This document shows, in pieces, positions 10,316 through 22,360 of a stretch of DNA of 64,000 nucleotides. The position numbers and the translations under genes were made by a program. Numbering within the stretch: the stretch's first letter is position 1; every line of letters begins with the position of its first letter. This DNA comes from Symsagittifera roscoffensis (lineage: Eukaryota; Xenacoelomorpha; Acoela; Convolutidae): NCBI RefSeq assembly GCF_963678635.1, contig NC_087063.1, positions 78,081,617 through 78,145,616 of the forward strand, written 5' to 3'. The notes under the pieces are model-generated. The model searched no databases. It had not been told where the DNA came from and saw only the letters and a program-made list of their open reading frames with translations.

Positions 10316-12515
10316 ACAGGGAAGCATCAGCATCAATGATGTTTCAGAACATTGGCGGCATTGATCAGAACAAAATTTGAACATCAGCGGGCTTAATTGA
10401 ATGTTTAAACTCCTAGGATTAAGCACAAACGTGAGGTTAAACATATTTGAAAACTGGACCACTCGGAATATAATTATTTAGAGTTGGATAACTTTTTCCT
10501 TTAGACTGTACCATCTAGTTCTGAGTTCCTCGGGGTCTTCCTTTAAATTTTCGTCAATGGAATTGTCACCATACATTCGGCTGTCAAACTGGCAACTATC
10601 CGCAGGACCTGTTAGTTGGCTTTTGAAACCCTTGAGGGATTTAGCCGATGGAACTAACATGGCTCCTCGTTGGCCAATAAACCACTCTGACTGGATTCAG
10701 TTGAAAAGATTAACCGCAGCCACACACTGTACTAGACTTGAGGCAGGCATGATCTAACAAAACACTCAAAAAAGATGATCGAAAATTATTTTTAACGACT
10801 TTGAGCTAATTTTAGGTTGAGATGCGTACTTGCGAACGTCTCTTTTTTAGTTCGCCAAAATCAATTCGAGGTGACATGTCTATCTGACTGGCACTCGGGC
10901 TACAATAACTGCTTGAAACCACGGCAAAAGTCTGCGGTTTTTCCCAAGCTCTTCCGGTTTCTGTATCCGAACCATAGGAAGACGTTAATCTGTCCTCAGA
11001 TCTACGTCAACCGGATGAAGCGGCGAAATGGAGCCTGATAGAGGAAAGAGTGAAATTCAGTATTTCGGGTCCATTCAGTATTTCGGGAAGTGGTACCATC
11101 CTAGTTGGCGCAGCTGGCGCTCCGATTGGCAAATGGCCGGTGACCTTCCAGGTATGTTCATTGATAGTACTTCTCACTGAAGCAAAAACTGTAGTGCCAA
11201 CAGTACCTGGAGCAGTGCCCTTGGAGATTTCGCTGTCATTCGGTGAAGTAGAGGACCAAAACAGTGATGTTGATTTAATTGCAGACTAGTGGGTGGATAA
11301 TTATACTTGCAGACTAGTGGCTGGACAATTATAATTGCAGACTCGTGGATGGACATTTAAAAAAACGACGTTTTGTTACATACAAAAGAAACGGTCGCTA
11401 CGGGTTCTGCAACCTCCGGCTCCAATTTGCACAAAATCCTTACCAATTCCTGCTTGTACCAGCTCATCGTGATCGGCTCGTTTGGTTCCTGTTTCCAACA
11501 GAAAGTCGTCATATCATGCTCATTTCTGCACGGCCCATGTTTCTAAAACAGTTGTCAATTCAGAAGGTCGTCTTGCTCGTCTTCTTGATCTTGGTTGTCT
11601 CTCTGCTAGTTCTCAACACAGTTTTAACGGTAGTACGTCTCGTCGCCTGATTCGTCGTCATTGTCGTGATGCAGACCGAATTATTTGGCTTAGTGCTAAA
11701 ACGAAATGCGAAAACGAAATCAAAATACACATAAACGATAGATTCGTATTTTTTTCCAACAAAACACATCTTCACTCACTCTGATCGTCGCCGGTTTGAT
11801 CCTCGCGGATCAAATTAGCCCTGCTCTGCTTCGGTCTGAATGGTAATTATCACTCATCATAAACGTCCCGCACGAAATTATACTTTTTCCTAGTGGGAGA
11901 GAGCAGCTTTCATTTGAGTTCAGATCTTCAATTGGCTCTTATCCTCTCCCAGCATTCAGTCGACAACACATGCTCTGCCGTTCTCTAGCAGTCGCTGAAG
12001 CCCTCCGTGACACATAACATGCAATTCAACGTATTCAATTTCGCATTCCTGTTCTTGCATCGCTTTTCAGCAAAATGGCGGACCATGTTGCTTTTTTGCT
12101 AAAATTGTAGGTCGCAATCTGGAAACGAAAACAAAAACAAAATCAGCCAAGGATTAAAATTTAGACATTTACTATTTTTTCACATTATTGATTTTGTTAT
12201 AAAAATTGGTATGCAGACTATAATTAGGCTTTTACATCGTTAGCCCTCGTTAAAAAAATAAAGCCCTCTTCACAGCATAAAATTGTTTCATATGTGAGGT
12301 GGGGGAGTAGGAAAAAGAGCCAATAAATTTTAGTGGAATCCGCAAGTTTTTGAGCACTATATCAATTTATTGGAATCCAGCATCAAATCGTTTGGAACCT
12401 GTGTCACATCAAATTTGTTAATAAACCCTTTAGAATATGAAACGCGTACCTCAATTGTGAAATGCGAACTTTAAAAAGAGCCTTGAACTTTATTTTGATT
12501 TAAGTTTTTTAGAAA
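10316..12515. repeat. 2205-bp tandem duplication, copy 1
   Basis: Positions 10316-12515 recur at 12521-14720 with a constant offset of 2205 bp and only a handful of substitutions (for example near 10951/13156 and 11764/13969). The unit contains the minus-strand exons at 10453-11285. Such high identity indicates either a very recent duplication or an assembly duplication. Confidence 0.97.
10453..11285 (-). CDS. Multi-exon gene, copy 1 (about four exons, tiny introns)
   Basis: A consistent splice model on the minus strand is: exon 11285-11012, 51-nt intron, exon 10960-10830, 76-nt intron (GTACGC to TTAG), micro-exon 10753-10733, 42-nt intron, exon 10690-10493, 39-nt intron, exon from 10453 towards the duplication edge. 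All five pieces stay in one frame when joined, which chance would rarely give. The product is S/T/P-rich first, then has a W-E-K-P block, a basic K-K-R-R block, an E-W-F motif followed by an L-K-G-F motif, and an acidic E-D-P-E-E-L stretch. The E-W-F to G-F spacing is faintly reminiscent of eIF4E-transporter proteins, but I would not name it on that. Further coding-like minus-strand text occurs up to about 11775. Confidence 0.5.
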
Positions 12516-12520
12516 CTTCA

Positions 12521-14720
12521 ACAGGGAAGCATCAGCATCAATGATGTTTCAGAACATTGGCGGCATTGATCAGAACAAAATTTGAACATCAGCGGGCTTA
12601 ATTGAATGTTTAAACTCCTAGGATTAAGCACAAACGTGAGGTTAAACATATTTGAAAACTGGACCACTCGGAATATAATTATTTAGAGTTGGATAACTTT
12701 TTCCTTTAGACTGTACCGTCTAGTTCTGAGTTCCTCGGGGTCTTCCTTTAAATTTTCGTCAATGGAATTGTCACCATACATTCGGCTGTCAAACTGGCAA
12801 CTATCCGCAGGACCTGTTAGTTGGCTTTTGAAACCCTTGAGGGATTTAGCCGATGGAACTAACATGGCTCCTCGTTGGCCAATAAACCACTCTGACTGGA
12901 TTCAGTTGAAAAGATTAACCGCAGCCACACACTGTACTAGACTTGAGGCAGGCATGATCTAACAAAACACTCAAAAAAGATGATCGAAAATTATTTTTAA
13001 CGACTTTGAGCTAATTTTAGGTTGAGATGCGTACTTGCGAACGTCTCTTTTTTAGTTCGCCAAAATCAATTCGAGGTGACATGTCTATCTGACTGGCACT
13101 CGGGCTACAATAACTGCTTGAAACCACGGCAAAAGTCTGCGGTTTTTCCCAAGCGCTTCCGGTTTCTGTATCCGAACCATAGGAAGACGTTAATCTGTCC
13201 TCAGATCTACGTCAACCGGATGAAGCGGCGAAATGGAGCCTGATAGAGGAAAGAGTGAAATTCAGTATTTCGGGTCCATTCAGTATTTCGGGAAGTGGTA
13301 CCATCCTAGTTGGCGCAGCTGGCGCTCCGATTGGCAAATGGCCGGTGACCTTCCAGGTATATTCATTGATAGTACTTCTCACTGAAGCAAAAACTGTAGT
13401 GCCAACAGTACCTGGAGCAGTGCCCTTGGAGATTTCGCTGTCATTCGGTGAAGTAGAGGACCAAAACAGTGATGTTGATTTAATTGCAGACTAGTGGGTG
13501 GATAATTATACTTGCAGACTAGTGGCTGGACAATTATAATTGCAGACTCGTGGATGGACATTTAAAAAAACGACGTTTTGTTACATACAAAAGAAACGGT
13601 CGTTACGGGTTCTGCAACCTCCGGCTCCAATTTGCACAAAATCCTTACCAATTCCTGCTTGTACCAGCTCATCGTGATCGGCTCGTTTGGTTCCTGTTTC
13701 CAACAGAAAGTCGTCATATCATGCTCATTTCTGCACGGCCCATGTTTCTAAAACAGTTGTCAATTCAGAAGGTCGTCTTGCTCGTCTTCTTGATCTTGGT
13801 TGTCTCTCTGCTAGTTCTCAACACAGTTTTAACGGTAGTACGTCTCGTCGCCTGATTCGTCGTCATTGTCGTGATGCAGACCGAATTATTTGGCTTAGTG
13901 CTAAAACGAAATGCGAAAACGAAATCAAAATACACATAAACGATAGATTCGTATTTTTTTCCAACGAAACACATCTTCACTCACTCTGATCGTCGCCGGT
14001 TTGATCCTCGCGGATCAAACTAGCCCTGCTCTGCTTCGGTCTGAATGTTAATTATCACTCATCATAAACGTCCCGCACGAAATTATACTTTTTCCTAGTG
14101 GGAGAGAGCAGCTTTCATTTGAGTTCAGATCTTCAATTGGCTCTTATCCTCTCCCAGCATTCAGTCGACAACACATGCTCTGCCGTTCTCTAGCAGTCGC
14201 TGAAGCCCTCCGTGACACATAACATGCAATTCAACGTATTCAATTTCGCATTCCTGTTCTTGCATCGCTTTTCAGCAAAATGGCGGACCATGTTGCTTTT
14301 TTGCTAAAATTGTAGGTCGCAATCTGGAAACGAAAACAAAAACAAAATCAGCCAAGGATTAAAATTTAGACATTTACTATTTTTTCACATTATTGATTTT
14401 GTTATAAAAATTGGTATGCAGACTATAATTAGGCTTTTACATCGTTAGCCCTCGTTAACAAAATAAAGCCCTCTTCACAGCATAAAATTGTTTCATATGT
14501 GAGGTGGGGGAGTAGGAAAAAGAGCCAATAAATTTTAGTGGAATCCGCAAGTTTTTGAGCACTATATCAATTTATTGGAATCCAGCATCAAATCGTTTGG
14601 AACCTGTGTCACATCAAATTTGTTAATAAACCCTTTAGATTATGAAACGCGTACCTCAATTGTGAAATGCGAACTTTAAAAAGAGCCTTGAACTTTATTT
14701 TGATTTAAGTTTTTTAGAAA
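12521..14720. repeat. 2205-bp tandem duplication, copy 2
   Basis: Second copy of the unit at 10316-12515, directly adjacent. Similarity ends at about 14720, where the sequence switches to an A run followed by the SINE-like unit. Confidence 0.97.
12658..13490 (-). pseudogene. Multi-exon gene, copy 2 (orphaned internal exons)
   Basis: Same exon structure as copy 1, shifted by 2205 bp: 13490-13217, 13165-13035, 12958-12938, 12895-12698, and 12658 to the boundary. All reading frames and splice dinucleotides are preserved. The copy lacks the single-copy 3' exons at 10268-9659, because its downstream side runs into copy 1. It is therefore probably incomplete, although a transcript could run through both copies and carry the exon set twice. 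Confidence 0.45.
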
Positions 14721-14784
14721 AAAAACGTCTTTTAGTCACAATAATTTTGATGCACATTTACTTCGTTTTTTTAAAAACAGCTTG

Positions 14785-14860
14785 CAGTGCCGAGGATTTG
14801 AACCAGCGACCTCTGGTTTGGTAGCCATATTCTTTACCTCCAGGCCAACAGACCCCTTAG
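14785..14860 (-). ncRNA. tRNA-like / SINE head with pol III A and B boxes
   Basis: On the minus strand an A-box-like TGGCCTGGAGG (14837-14847) is followed 33 bp later by a perfect B box GGTTCAAATCC (14794-14804). The spacing matches a tRNA. The flanks that would form the acceptor stem do not pair, so this is more likely a tRNA-derived SINE or decayed tRNA than a functional tRNA. The adjacent ORF text V-A-G-S-N-P-R-H-C is the usual translation artefact of such a box. Confidence 0.65.
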
Positions 14861-15179
14861 GATGCAAAATCATTTTATTACCCTTGAAAACTTTTATTAC
14901 CCATGTTATTTTTTTAAATAACACTTGAAGAAAAACGCTAAGGATAATTATAAACTTACTTTTGCACGCGAAACCAATCAAATATCTAATTGATCGGTAA
15001 TGAATGAAGGAAATCAAATCGAAATTAAAATAAAGTCAGATTCGGTATCAGTTTTCAAAATTAAAAATCAATTTTCACGATATAAAAATTTTAAGGTTAC
15101 TATAGAATTACAAGATACCATAGAGGGAGAAAATATCAATATCCAAAACCGCAGTTTTGTATTTTGTTATTTTTTCCAC

Positions 15180-15360
15180 TTTATGGGACCTTGTAAGGAA
15201 TATCCCCCCATAAAGATATGACCCCCGTACTATGCCCCCACAATTTTTTTACCTTGTTGATTACCCCCTCCCCATGGCAAAAGGTAGAGAAAAAGTTAAC
15301 ACGATCCCCGGTTTTTATCCCCCTAAATCGCTTGGGTAAATTGTACAATTGATCGCCATA
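15180..15360. other. C-rich tract region
   Basis: This stretch contains several CCCCC runs (about 15205, 15227, 15263 and 15330) in an otherwise AT-rich setting. No gene is supported. Confidence 0.5.
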
Positions 15361-16140
15361 TAAAATGGTAATTGCCAGTGTTTGGGATTTTGCATTACTG
15401 CAACAAACTATCGTTACTGACAACCGATATTTGGGATTTCGGAGAACTGCAACAAACAATCGATTGTCAGTATAGGGAATTTTGTAGAACTGCAATAAAC
15501 CATTGAAAGTAATTGCAATTTTGCAGGCCTAGTTTGGAATTTTGCCACTGCAACGAACTGTTGTCAGTATTTGGGAGTTTGCAAGTGCAACGAATTTTTG
15601 TCAAAATTTGGGATTTCGCCCATATGTAATATATTTTTTTCTTCCGAGTTTGTTTCAGGTTTTCTGTCAACAAACTACTGGTTGTCAGTATTTGACATTT
15701 TGCAGAACTGCAACGAGTTATTGTACTTATTTGGGATTTTGCAGAATTTATAGTCAGTATTTGGGAATTTGGTCAGTGTTTGGGCTTTTGCAACTGCAAC
15801 GAATTGTTGTCTGAGCGAGGTAAAATTTGTACTGTAATTGGAAATTGGAACAAAATTGGAATAAAATTTGAACAAAATTGGAACGAACTGATCAGTATTT
15901 AAGATTAGTTGGAACTGTAATACGAACAATTGTCAGTGAGACTTCGCAAAACTTGAACAGACTACTTCAGTTTTTGGGATAGGCAACAGAGTGAACGGTG
16001 CCATTACACATTCCTCTCCGTCAAGATTTAAAATTTAGCAAATTTAGAAAACGAAATATTTTAGTTTTTGGGACGGGCAATAGGCTAAACGGTGCCTTTC
16101 CTCTCTTGTCAGTATTTGCGATTTTGAAAAACTGAACGGA
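15360..16140. repeat. Degenerate satellite, roughly 50-bp unit
   Basis: Around a dozen imperfect copies share the blocks TTGTCAGTATTTGGGATTTTGCA and AACTGCAACGAA. Unit length varies from about 35 to 75 bp and identity is low to moderate. The ORFs in both strands across 15180-15930 follow this repeat and are rejected as genes. Confidence 0.8.
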
Positions 16141-16900
16141 TATTATAGAGGGGGAAACATTTTCACCCCTAAATTTTTCAAAGAAAGCAAAAAGTTGGGC
16201 CATATAACAGAAAAAAGTCCGAATCACTTTATGTTTTCCACTGTCCGCAGCCCCAGTCTCTTTTCACCTAGGCTATATTTACAAGGTAGTTAAACTGGGT
16301 AGTTCATGAAAAATTGATCTCATCGGATTACCATGATTAACCATTTGAGGAGCGTATGATAATCAGGGATTATGAAATCTATCACGGATTATGAAAATCA
16401 ATTAATCGAACTCAAGGAACAGTTGGTAACTTTTTTAGTTGACGGTTTTAAAAATGCATCCAAACAATTATGATTTTAAGTTGGCTATGAAGTCTACCCG
16501 CTGGCTATGAAGTTTAACCCATGTTTGGGCAAGTCGGTTAGGCGAAGTTAAAAATCATCACATACTCCACAATTAGTTTTCCGTTTAAGGAAATTGAAAA
16601 TTGTACGGATATGAATAATTTAAATAACACCCTCCAATCATTCATCACTGCACCTCTTTCGAATTCAGTTTGAAAATTTTCTAAAAACATTGCTTACTGC
16701 ACCTATTTCGAAAATCGACACAAACCGACATACGAATCGACAGACAAATAAGAGAGATACGAATTGGGACGCACGAACCGAGGTTTACGAATCGACATAC
16801 AAATGGACGACCCGCCCTATACGACAAACGACTCTTCGATGACCGAGCAAAATATGGATCAACAGTTGTGGAATCGCTATTGGATAGAATCAGAAAAGTA
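16141..16900. other. Spacer left of element A
   Basis: No confident gene. A GGATTATGAAA direct repeat occurs around 16366-16400. The plus-strand ORF 16764-16979 runs through the element boundary and is not supported as a gene. Confidence 0.4.
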
Positions 16901-16924
16901 TCGAATTTTTGTAGACGCCGAAAA

Positions 16925-17240
16925 CCCCCCAAGTATTAAGAAAGGGAGAAAAACATCCGGTCTCCGAGCTATGTATTAAGACAAGGAAAAGATTTTTTTA
17001 TGGATTAAGATAGGAAATAGGTTTCTTAATGTATTAGGATGGAAATATTTCAGTGTGTTGGTAAGTTTCAGAAAACTTTTGGCGCATGATCGTACCATGT
17101 TTCAAGACAGTGTTTAGATTTCCCTATGTACAAAGATAAGAAACACTTTGTAGGAAATTGAGAACTCTTTAAGATAGGGAATAGGTTTCCCAAGGTATTA
17201 AGATAGTGAGTGGTGAGGTTTCCGTGTGATGGTAAGAGAA
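16925..17240. repeat. TIR-tip minisatellite (TATTAAGATAGGGAATAGG type)
   Basis: Several imperfect units contain TATTAAGATAGGGAATAGGTTTCC-like sequence in direct orientation. The complement occurs at 34200-34510 and a direct copy at 53495-53625, always at the element ends. This placement supports a role as a subterminal binding or replication site. Confidence 0.8.
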
Positions 17241-20196
17241 TGGTAAGAAAAACGGTTTTTTTTTTTGAATTTTGTGTGGAAATGTCTAGTTTTTTTTCGC
17301 AAAAATCTCGGCACACGTTATGTAATTTGTGATTAATACCTGTAGACTGTGCAATGAAGTTGTTATGTTTTTTGGTTCATAGTAACTCGATGGTAAGATG
17401 TGCAACAACTTGGAATTTTTATCAAAAGAGCTGGAATTTTTTTGAAAAAACTTCAAAACACGATAAAATTTGACATAATTTGACTTAAATACTAATTTAT
17501 TAAATGATTTTACTTTTTAATGTAAAACTCATGCTAGCTTAAACTTTGCTAAAACTTATTGAAATTTTGAAAAAAGAACAAGTTTTTGGAAAAAATTGTA
17601 AAAATTTCATTTTTTTTTTAAAACTGCAAAACATTCAAGTTTTTGGAAAAAATTGCTGAAATAGCAAACTTTTGGTTAGTTTTTTGTTGCTTCTGATCTA
17701 ACTGAAAGAATACACAAACATGAAAAGTTTAAACCTAAGCTTAAATTGTATTTTAATTGGCATCATGTTGAGGCAGTGATACGAAACTTTGAAAAAAATT
17801 ATGGATTTTTCCACAATTTTCTCTCAAAATAAAGAAAAACGATGAATTTTACTATAATCTGAGCTTGAAAAAATTTATATGCTCTGAACGTATGAAGCTC
17901 ATATTAGCCGAATCAATATTGAAACTTCATATTTCTCGAGAAAATAGTGTAATTAATCGTAACTTTTGAGAAAGTAAAAAAAAATTAACCAAATCTAACC
18001 AAAGTTTTCTATTTTTAAACTTCCATTTGTGTAATTAACTATTTTTTGTCCAACTCAAAGAAAATTCATTTAAAAACCTCAATTCATTTTAAAAATAAGA
18101 GCAATATTCATTGAAACTTCTAGGTCAAACTCCAAGATCCAACTCCTCCTCAGTTTTTTCTCAAAGATTAACTCAAACTTGTACAAAAACTACAACTTCT
18201 GAGAAAATTATAGCCTTAATCGAATTAATTAATTTCAGATTATTGATGGAACTTGTCATTTTTAGCAGTAAATTGTTCAAAGAATGGGGTAATTTTTTCT
18301 TAAAAGTATATTAGATTGTATGATATTCAACAAATTCTTCTTCAAAACTGATGATTATTTGTCTGTTGCTTCTACAATGATATTTTCTTGATTTTTCGGT
18401 TTAAGTTTTCTATGTTTCGAAGATATCTTGCTGATTACATGTTTTCAATACTGAACCCACTTTGCAAGAAAATTTTGTCAGAACTGGGAAATTTAGGAGA
18501 AAATAGTATCAATGGAACGAACAATTTGCTGGCAGAGGAAAAATTAGAACCAATAAAGTCTAAATATTACCATGTAATTTGTACATGTTCTCCTTTAGGT
18601 TCCCTTGTTTAGTTGCTACAGTTAACTATTTCAGCAAAAAACACAACTTTTTGGATCATTAACTATCCCTTTTCATTCAAAATAATTATTAAATCACTTT
18701 TAACTCTTAAATTTCATCAGAAGTTTTCTCAAAAATGTCTGAATGAGAAAGAGTTGGTGCTACTTGAATCGTTCGAAAGCACATGTATAAACTGAGAATT
18801 TAAAGGTGTATAAAAGCAGCTCTATTGTTTCTAGCCTGAAAACCTTCGGAAGTAGAGATACGCAAGGGAACATTGTTCCATATTTCTGCAACATATAAAA
18901 ACATCTAAAAGATCGGTTCTCAAAAAAATCGATTAGGAAATTGAAATCAAGGTGCAAACTGTAACAATTGAATAGTTTTGCGAGATTTATTAAGCAAATA
19001 AAAACTCTATAGTTCTAGGTAATTTTGTAATTGAAAAAAAAATTGAGGCTAACCAGAACTAAGTTTTTACTGTGTGTCTAATTGAAACTTTTCTGGTTAA
19101 AAGTCTTCAGAAATTTTCAGCAAGCTCCATTTTATTTTCTCTAAAAATCTTTCTACAACAATTTTTTTTCATCCAAAAGAATGAAATGTAGACCTTAAAA
19201 GCAAATTTTTGATTTACGCTTCATGTATCATCTTCCAAAAGATGTTGGAGTTCCGTTTACCTCACAAAAACTATCCTCAAGAAACCAAAACTTTCATATA
19301 AGTTCAAATGATAAAAAAATATCCAAATATTACACTTTTATGTTAGATTTTTCCTCAAGATGTAATTTAAAAGCAAACTTTTGATAAAATTATATACAAA
19401 CTCCTAATGAACCAAATTGATTTTCTATCTCAATTCGATAATTTCTCAATTTCTGCTTCATCTAACATCTTCCAACTTAATCAAAGTTGACAAAAAACTT
19501 TTGAAAACTGAGTTTTAGATGGAAAAACCTATGATTTTAACGAACGTTCATTATACAGAAGCAGAAATATTACCATAAATCCATTTCTAAAAAATTTTAA
19601 AGCAGTTTCACAATCTGATTAATGTAAGTTGATGTTTCAACTCTGAATTTTGTATTTTAATGAGTTGAATTTTTCAAAGTTTAGCAAAAATATGTATTTT
19701 TTTTATCTTCTCTAGGTCAGTTAGCAATTTTTTTCTGAAATTGTCAAAAACACTAGGAAACTTTAAATTAGAATAAATCAACCCCATCATCTGCTTAAAA
19801 ATTGCACTACTCTATGAACACTTTCGCAAGCAGTAAACGAGGAAAATTTTAAAATAGTAATAGGCAAAAACTTTCAATTAGTCATTGTTTCATGAATATC
19901 CAGTTTTTTACAATATTTCAACAAATACAACCAACGGGGTTTTATTGTAGATTACGAATTTTCCGATCAATTTCCCATGAAAAAATCACAAAATTTTGAG
20001 CTCGATTGTTACTGGTCTTATCATCAATCAGAAATTTTGAATGAAAAGTAAATAACAAATCAAGAATATTGATGAAAAAGCTGTATAATTATTACTAGAA
20101 GTACACACTTATTACAATTGTATAGACTTTTCAGATTCAGTAAAATTTATTAATCGAATTATTTTATCCAAAGTTTTGATTAAAAATACATTGAGT

Positions 20197-20424
20197 TTAC
20201 CATCTCTTGGACTGTGTTTCGAGACTACTAAGCACAAAAATTATATTATGTTCAAAAGAACAATGCTTCTTCTCCACATGATTAGTGAGTTCCTCGCTGC
20301 TATATGTATAAAAGTTGTAATTGGAACTATTGAAAACGCCACAGATCTTACGGTGTCCTGATGCGTCTAAGCGAATGTAGAGGACGTGCAACTGTTTTGT
20401 TTCCATCCAGTGACGGCATAACAA
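20197..20424 (-). pseudogene. Degenerate zinc-finger gene, left TIR of element A
   Basis: Matches the C2H2-type gene seen at 63279-63518 and 55348-55596, including the F-Y-T-Y-S-S-E-E-L-T-N-H segment and the K-K-H-C end. Here the first finger is lost and the cysteine pair of the second finger is replaced (S-x2-Y), so it cannot bind zinc in the usual way. The original start codon lies in another frame. Confidence 0.6.
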
Positions 20425-20504
20425 TAAGTAAAGAACGAACTTGAGAAAAATTGACAGATTTATAAGGTTCCATTATTTTAGAAAAGAAGAATTTTTTGTC
20501 TTTG

Positions 20505-20690
20505 TTGTTATCAACCAATCAGAATCGAGCTTCAATGGTCATGGAACTTTCAACAAATTTAATGTCAGCCAATCAGAGTTGAGTTCTTATTCTCATGGAT
20601 TTTCCCACAATCGTTTGTAGATATCAAGGACTCCTTCACAGGTAATAGTTGTGGTAATAACCAATCGGAATGAAGTATTCACAGATTTTA
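20505..20690 (-). promoter_or_regulatory. CCAAT-box array of element A, left
   Basis: CCAATCAGA or CCAATCGGA occurs about every 50-90 bp (near 20515, 20570 and 20660) within a degenerate repeat that also carries TCATGGA-AC-TTTCAACAA blocks. The array lies just upstream of the minus-strand zinc-finger remnant. CCAAT boxes are NF-Y sites in animals. Confidence 0.65.
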
Positions 20691-21718
20691 AAACATTTTG
20701 TAGATAAGAACCAAACTATGTTCATGAAATATCCTAATCAATCAATTTTATTAAAATATTTTAAAATAACTAACATATACAATTGACACCACGGTGAGAT
20801 AAAAGACATTTCTTGTCTGTTTCAAACGTTTTTCTCGATGCTCGATTCAAACTTTGAAGTTTCGATCAAAATGTTTTTGATCGGTTCTATTTCCGAGCAG
20901 CAAAAAAATAATTTACCAAAATATACATTTTGATCAATTTATTTTTTGGTATATTGTAATTTAAACAACTGGAAATCTTTTAAAATTGGATATTCAATTA
21001 AAAGATATTCTGACAAATCTAGATTTTGTAATAGTATCAAAATCAAAACAGTAATCGAAATGATGTTTTTTTATCTTCAATTTTTGTTTTTTAATGATCG
21101 ACCACTCAATATGAGTTAACGCTTTGCCTTTAATACATTGAAAAAGTTTTCGATAGAAACATATTTTCTACTGAAATAAACTAAGAATCTTGAAAAAACC
21201 TGAATTATTGTATCACTTTTATTTTATTTTGTGGTAACAATCACCATAAAGTGTTTCTCCCTTATTTATTCTATTTAGACTTTAATTAGATTCTAGGAAA
21301 TTCATATAGCCAATGAAAACCTCAAATTTAAGCAAAAAATTGAAAACAACCAATGAAGTTCACATATTCGAAAAATAATGATAATGGTTTCAACTAAATA
21401 TATTTTCCTGTCTGTAACTTTTTTCAAAACAGACAACATTTTCTGAAACTTTGATAATTCATTAAATAAGTTATTCTGTAATTTCCTAAACAAATACTGA
21501 AAATTCAAATTTTTGATTTATTGGTATGTTTTGTCTGACTTTGTTTCAGATATCCTAGCTCTAAATGTACAACTCAGTCAGAAAAAATAGTTTTGAAACA
21601 ATTATTATTCAGGTACCAAACATAAACAAAACATCAAAAAGCCCTAATGAATTTTATATTTATCAACAAACATAAAATCTTCTAAAATTTGGGACCGTTC
21701 TTTGACCTCGTTCGAAGT

Positions 21719-22170
21719 TTAGTTGAGATAGACAACTTGTTTCATTGCTTTATTCTTTTTTGCAGCGAGGCGTCGAATTTGAATATAGGGCGACTTGTTT
21801 ACACTGTACTTCTTGATTGTGAGACACACCCTCCTCATGTTGTATGTAGATATTTCATTCACTTTGTTGTAGTTGGCAACCTCCTGGTCCATAGTTGACT
21901 CTTTGCCAGATTTGGCTTCATATATAAGTACGAGTCCAAGGTTTTCAACATCGTGATTCACAGTATTTCTAATTGTCGAGGTTGTTTTTCCTTGTTTTTC
22001 ACTAAGATAGACTTGTTGGGATTTTTCAAATTGTCCCAAATCATTATTTTTTAACAGTTGAAAGCAGCTTTCAAAATAATTTTCCCCTTGTAGGATTTTT
22101 GGAACCAAGCAAATCTCCCCATTCTTGTTTGATTCTTTGAGAATTAAATTTAATTGAGACTAGTGTCTTT
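21719..22170 (-). pseudogene. Orphan ORF 'A1', element A copy
   Basis: The minus strand encodes about 130 residues matching the protein encoded at 61137-61664. Shared motifs include Y-L-S-E-K, S-T-I-R-N-T, Y-E-A-K-S-G-K-E-S-T-M-D-Q-E and Y-N-M-R-R-V, followed by a basic I-K-K-Y region. The N-terminal part (K-T-L-V then G-S-K-N-P-T-R) continues upstream in another frame, so this copy is frameshifted near 22080. No known domain is recognised. The charged, Lys/Glu-rich composition suggests a soluble nucleoprotein-like role at most. Confidence 0.5.
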
Positions 22171-22215
22171 TCCTGAGAAATTTTTTCAGTAGGAGAACCA
22201 ACTGATCAGATAAGG

Positions 22216-22360
22216 AGAAATTAGAGAAATGATTTTGATATTAAAAGGAAATGGAAGTGAGCAGTGTGAGTCATCGCGATTTCGATATATGGAAGTAGTA
22301 CCAATGAATTTTCCTTATATGGAAAGTATGTAGGCGTTGCTTCTCCTATATAAACCCAGA
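22216..22360 (+). promoter_or_regulatory. Divergent promoter: AP-1, CArG boxes and TATA
   Basis: In order: TGAGTCA (22267-22273, AP-1 consensus), a one-base-altered CArG box (22283-22292), a perfect CArG box CCTTATATGG (22313-22322) and TATATAAA (22347-22354). It separates the minus-strand ORF ending at 21719 from the plus-strand ORF at 22724. The same block is repeated at 27541-27690 and, inverted, at 60950-61060. Confidence 0.65.

Larger units (their letters stand above)
16920..20430 (+). repeat. Element A left terminal inverted repeat
   Basis: This arm aligns, inverted, with the right arm (31490-34568), and in direct orientation with the element B left arm (53480-55620). It is AT-rich and has no ORF of note except the zinc-finger remnant at its inner end. 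Divergence from the right arm is clear (many indels), so the two ends have evolved independently for some time. Confidence 0.7.

Noticed and set aside
10450-11020. Possible reassignment of TGA as a sense codon
   Set aside because: Coding-like stretches continue across TGA at several places, but frame-keeping introns of 42 and 51 nt remove the two TGAs in the 10-11 kb gene, and other ORFs end at TGA normally.
10817-11650. Plus-strand ORFs of 73, 79 and 101 codons, repeated at 13022-13855
   Set aside because: The minus strand carries in-frame spliceable exons over the same region with more protein-like composition, so these are shadows.
15181-15929. Several ORFs on both strands
   Set aside because: They are translations of the degenerate roughly 50-bp satellite.
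16764-16979. Plus-strand ORF and a weak similarity between the flanks of element A (about 16890-16912 and 34595-34620) as a possible target-site duplication
   Set aside because: The flanks share only a loose match (TTTGTAGA core with many mismatches) and lie at unequal distances from the inferred ends.
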